64,000 bases of DNA from the NCBI RefSeq assembly GCF_016862075.1, contig NZ_BOMG01000044.1, forward strand, positions 1 to 64,000, given 5' to 3'. The notes under the pieces are model-generated. The model worked only from the letters and a program-made list of their open reading frames with translations, was not told the origin of the DNA and searched no databases. Positions 61,368 to 64,000 of the stretch are shown here, piece after piece; position 1 is the stretch's first letter, and each line of letters begins with the position of its first letter. The DNA comes from Actinoplanes couchii. Lineage in GTDB: Bacteria; Actinomycetota; Actinomycetes; Mycobacteriales; Micromonosporaceae. The position numbers and the translations under genes were made by a program.

Positions 61368-62489
61368 TCAGAAATAGGTGTTGTCGGGCAGGGTCTCGCC
61401 GTTGACCAGCAGGTCACCGATGGCGCGGTTCTTGAAGCGCACCGGGTTGTGCGAGACGACCGTGCGGATGTTGCGCCAGTGCCGGTCCAGGTTCGCCGAC
61501 CGTTTGACCGCCGACGCCCCGCCGACCTCGAACAAGGCGGTGGCCGCGCGCAGTCCCAGGTCGTGCAGGACCACCTGGGCCTGGGAGGCGCGCAGCGCGG
61601 CCTCGTGCACGTCGTCCCCGGCCAGCACGTCGGCCGTCTCCAGCACGATCGCGGTGGCCGCCGCGGACAGCGCCGCGATCTCGCCGACCACCTCCTGCAG
61701 CACCGGGTCGTCCTTGGGCAGGTCGGCCGAGCCGTGGGTGAAACTGCGCCGGCGCGAGCGGATCAGGGCGACCGCGTCGTCCAGCACCGACCGCAGGTTC
61801 CCGGCCACCACCGCGTTCAGGTAGTGCTGGTAGAACGGCCCGAGGTGCCAGCGGTCGTAGTCCTCCGGCGGGAACGCCACCTCCCCGGCCGTCACCCGGG
61901 CGCCCTCGAAACGGGTGGTGCCGGTCGCGGTCAGGGACTGGCCGAAACCGTCCCAGTCGTCCTCCACGGTGATGCCGCCGGCGCCCAGCGTCAGCAGGGC
62001 GGACACCGGGACGCCGGTGTCGGTGACGCCAGTGACGAAGGTGTGGTCGGCGTACAGCGTGCCGGTCGAGTAGTACTTGGCGCCCTCGACCACGTACTCG
62101 TCACCGTCCGGCGTGAACGTCGTCGACTTGCCGTAGTCGCCGGCGTGTTTGGCGCCCAGTTCGTTGTTGCCGTTGCCGAACAGCTCACCGGCGGCCACCC
62201 GGGCGATCCAGCGCTGCCGTCGCGGCGAGTCGGGCCAGGTCAGGATGTCCTCGACCGTGCCGAAGTGGGCGCGCAGCAGGTGGCCGATGTTGGAGTCGGC
62301 GTGGCTCAGGCGTACCACCAGGTCGAAGAGATCCCGCACACTCGCACCGGCACCACCCTCGGCGACCGGCAGCCGGTGGGCGCCCAGCCGGGCCTGTTTG
62401 ATCCAGGCGATCTGCTCGAACGGGGCGATGCCCTCGGCCTCGCGGTGGGCGGCGCCCTCGGCGATCCGGGCGATCAGGGCGGCGGTCAC
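61368..62489 (-). CDS. Acyl-CoA-dehydrogenase-fold monooxygenase, DszC/SfnB-like
   Basis: The GTG at 62489 overlaps the stop of the hydrolase gene (GTGA), which decides the start; the frame is open upstream but Arg-rich. The 373-residue protein has the fold and C-terminal signature FEVGGASAVKRSANLDRHWRN and TVVSHNPVRFKNRAIGDLLVNG of flavin-dependent DszC/SfnB-type enzymes. They use reduced flavin and oxygen to oxidise sulfur or nitrogen compounds rather than acyl-CoA. It is a paralogue of the partial gene at 63393. It is followed 18 bases later by the LLM monooxygenase gene. Confidence 0.85.
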   Translation of the reverse strand: MTAALIARIAEGAAHREAEGIAPFEQIAWIKQARLGAHRLPVAEGGAGASVRDLFDLVVRLSHADSNIGHLLRAHFGTVEDILTWPDSPRRQRWIARVAAGELFGNGNNELGAKHAGDYGKSTTFTPDGDEYVVEGAKYYSTGTLYADHTFVTGVTDTGVPVSALLTLGAGGITVEDDWDGFGQSLTATGTTRFEGARVTAGEVAFPPEDYDRWHLGPFYQHYLNAVVAGNLRSVLDDAVALIRSRRRSFTHGSADLPKDDPVLQEVVGEIAALSAAATAIVLETADVLAGDDVHEAALRASQAQVVLHDLGLRAATALFEVGGASAVKRSANLDRHWRNIRTVVSHNPVRFKNRAIGDLLVNGETLPDNTYF

Positions 62490-63379
62490 TTCCCGGCCCG
62501 CTCGATCAGCTCCAGCACGGCGTCGGCCAGCTTCTGCGGCTCCTCCTCCTGCACGAAGTGCACCGCGGCACCACCGGCGTGCACCTCGATGTTCGCCACG
62601 TTCGCCCGGATCCAGGCCTCGATCGTGGGCGTGAGCAGGAAGCCGGGCTCGTAGGTGAGCAGCGTCTTCGGGACGTCCGCCGACGTCTTCAGCCACTGTT
62701 CGCTCCGGGCCAGGAACTCCACGCTGGAGGCGGGGACACCGTCGATCGGCAGGTTGCGCGGGAACCGGATCAGGTGCGCGCGGGACTCCGGCGTCGGGAA
62801 CGGCGCCTGGTAGACGGCCAGATCCTCGTCCGCGAGCGGCTGCAGGAACGCGCCGGGAAAGACCTGGGTCAGGAAACCGTTCTCCTCCACCACGAACTTC
62901 TCACCAGCGCCTGGCGTACGGATGAGCTGCTGCGCGCCGACGAAGGCCGCCGGCAGTGCCGCGGACTCGATGTCGCGGATGACCGGCTCGGCCAGCAGCA
63001 CCGCGCGGACCCGATCGGGGTGGCGGGCGGCCCAGGAGACACCGAAGGCCGCGCCGTAGTCCTGCAGCACCAGGGTCACGTCGCGCAGGTCGAGGGCCTC
63101 GAACCAGGCGTCCAGGTAGCGCTCGTGGTCGGCCAGTTCGTAGGCGATGTCCGGGCGGCCGGAGTCGCCGAAACCGATCAGGTCGGGGGCCAGCAGGCGA
63201 CCCTTGCCGGTCAGCTTCGGGAAGACGTGCCGGTACAGGTACGAGCTGGTCGGGCTGCCGTGCAGGAACACGATCGGCGCGCCCGAGCCCTGCTCGACGT
63301 GGTGCAGGAACGAGTCGAGCACGGGGACCTCGACACTCTTCGCGTCCGGTCCGAACGCTGCTGCTTCAATGGCGGTCAC
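62486..63379 (-). CDS. Haloalkane-dehalogenase-like alpha/beta hydrolase
   Basis: The 297-residue protein has the alpha/beta hydrolase outline of haloalkane dehalogenases: FLHGSPTSSYLYRHVFPKL, the nucleophile Asp in LQDYGAAFGVSWA near residue 110, and a C-terminal His in AVHFVQEEEP near residue 275. In known dehalogenases the residue after the nucleophile is Trp and the residue after HG is Asn; both stabilise halide. Here they are Tyr and Ser. Halide stabilisation may thus be altered, and the substrate may not be a haloalkane. It is coupled to the downstream DszC-like gene by a four-base overlap. Confidence 0.85.
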   Translation of the reverse strand: MTAIEAAAFGPDAKSVEVPVLDSFLHHVEQGSGAPIVFLHGSPTSSYLYRHVFPKLTGKGRLLAPDLIGFGDSGRPDIAYELADHERYLDAWFEALDLRDVTLVLQDYGAAFGVSWAARHPDRVRAVLLAEPVIRDIESAALPAAFVGAQQLIRTPGAGEKFVVEENGFLTQVFPGAFLQPLADEDLAVYQAPFPTPESRAHLIRFPRNLPIDGVPASSVEFLARSEQWLKTSADVPKTLLTYEPGFLLTPTIEAWIRANVANIEVHAGGAAVHFVQEEEPQKLADAVLELIERAGK

Positions 63380-63392
63380 TGGTGCTCCTGGC

Positions 63393-64000
63393 TCAGAAGT
63401 AGGTGTTGTCGGGCAGGTCGGAACCGTTGATCACGTGGTCGCCGATGACCCGCGCCTTGATCCGGGTGGAGTTGTGCGAGGCGAGCGTGCGGATGTTGCG
63501 CCAGTGCCGGTCCAGGTTCGCGCCCGCGCGGGTGGCGGACGCGCCGCCGACCTCGAACAGGGCGGTCGCGGCGTCCAGGGCCAGGCGCTCGACCGAGATC
63601 TTCGCCTCGGCCACCCGGCGGCCCGCCTCCTGTGCGGCGGTCCCGTCCAGCTCACCGGCGTGCAGCCGGGCGTCGACGTCGTCGAGCAGCGAGGCCGCGT
63701 CCAGGACGATCACCCGGGCCGCGTACGCCTTGCTCGCGATGTCACCGACCTGCTGCAACAGCACCGGGTCGTGGCGCGGCAGCTCGGTGGTGCCGTGGGT
63801 GATGCCCCGGCGGCGCCCGCGCAACAGGGTCTGCGCGTCGTTGCTAGCCGCCTCCAGGTTGCCCACCACCACGGCGGTGAGCCAGAGCTGCAGGAACGCG
63901 CCGATGGCCAGGCGGGGCGGCGGCTCGGAACCGGCGACGACCACCTCGTCCGTGGTGGCCGGCGTACCCGCGAAGTGAGTGGTGCCGCTGCCGCTGGCAC
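63393..64000 (-). CDS. Acyl-CoA-dehydrogenase-fold monooxygenase, DszC/SfnB-like (partial)
   Basis: The frame is open to the right window edge (codons run from 63998), so the N-terminal half of the gene is missing. The C-terminal 200 residues contain LFEVGGASATRAGANLDRHW and IRTLASHNSTRIKARVIGDH, closely matching the paralogue ending at 61368. It is the upstream member of the monooxygenase cluster; its stop is 13 bases before the hydrolase start. The protein ends in LPDNTYF as the paralogue does. Confidence 0.85.
   Translation of the reverse strand, partial: ASGSGTTHFAGTPATTDEVVVAGSEPPPRLAIGAFLQLWLTAVVVGNLEAASNDAQTLLRGRRRGITHGTTELPRHDPVLLQQVGDIASKAYAARVIVLDAASLLDDVDARLHAGELDGTAAQEAGRRVAEAKISVERLALDAATALFEVGGASATRAGANLDRHWRNIRTLASHNSTRIKARVIGDHVINGSDLPDNTYF

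Overview
The window is uniformly GC-rich (about 70 percent) with strong G/C third-position codon use and many GTG starts. The gene content is that of a filamentous actinomycete: SigE-type ECF sigma factor, WXG100/type VII secretion genes, RHS and LamG giant surface proteins, GH19 chitinase, ferredoxin-NADP reductase of the FprA type, and IdeR/DtxR-like iron boxes. An Actinoplanes-like member of Micromonosporaceae is my best inference; no rRNA or other marker fixes the genus. I see no tRNA, rRNA, CRISPR array, insertion sequence or phage genes.

Layout. 1-5.9 kb: end of a wall-anchored Asn/Gly-rich protein, an iron-boxed siderophore-interacting protein with an MFS transporter, then a four-gene minus-strand WXG100/type VII-like operon with an iron box upstream. 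5.9-17.4 kb: a 1376-residue STAND ATPase with a WD40 propeller, a GT39-type membrane glycosyltransferase, a phosphopantetheinyl transferase, glycogen phosphorylase, a glutaryl-CoA-dehydrogenase-like enzyme and a polyprenyl diphosphate synthase. 17.5-26.7 kb: a three-gene pseudopilin operon (Ig-like and ricin-type lectin parts), an ECF sigma factor with a membrane partner, a quinone-oxidoreductase-like enzyme, an ATPase and a two-gene VWA operon. 26.7-31.5 kb: a probable quinate/shikimate catabolic locus (AroE-like dehydrogenase, Nramp-fold transporter, TetR regulator, 3-dehydroshikimate dehydratase fused to an HPPD-like domain). 31.5-40.1 kb: a HtrA-like protease followed by MoxR-DUF58-VWA-VWA, a lipoprotein/processive glycosyltransferase pair, and fprA.

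40.3-55.8 kb is the most interesting part. A compact plus-strand operon encodes an EspC-like small protein, a WXG-motif membrane protein, a separate polypeptide with a CdiA-type tRNase C-terminal domain, and two diverged SitI3-like proteins that are candidate immunity factors. It converges on a 6.5-kb RHS gene whose C-terminal tail is glycine-zipper rich. The RHS gene is divergent from a 6-kb gene for a secreted DNRLRE/LamG-like protein containing an SGNH domain whose catalytic residues are all substituted.

55.9-64 kb: secreted phospholipase A2, secreted GH19 chitinase with two chitin-binding modules, two hypothetical envelope proteins, an SRPBCC protein, and a minus-strand cluster of flavin monooxygenase, two DszC/SfnB-like acyl-CoA-dehydrogenase-fold enzymes and a haloalkane-dehalogenase-like hydrolase, running off the right edge. 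Three diverged copies of an intergenic repeat of about 112 bp lie at 15.0, 23.6 and 24.5 kb.
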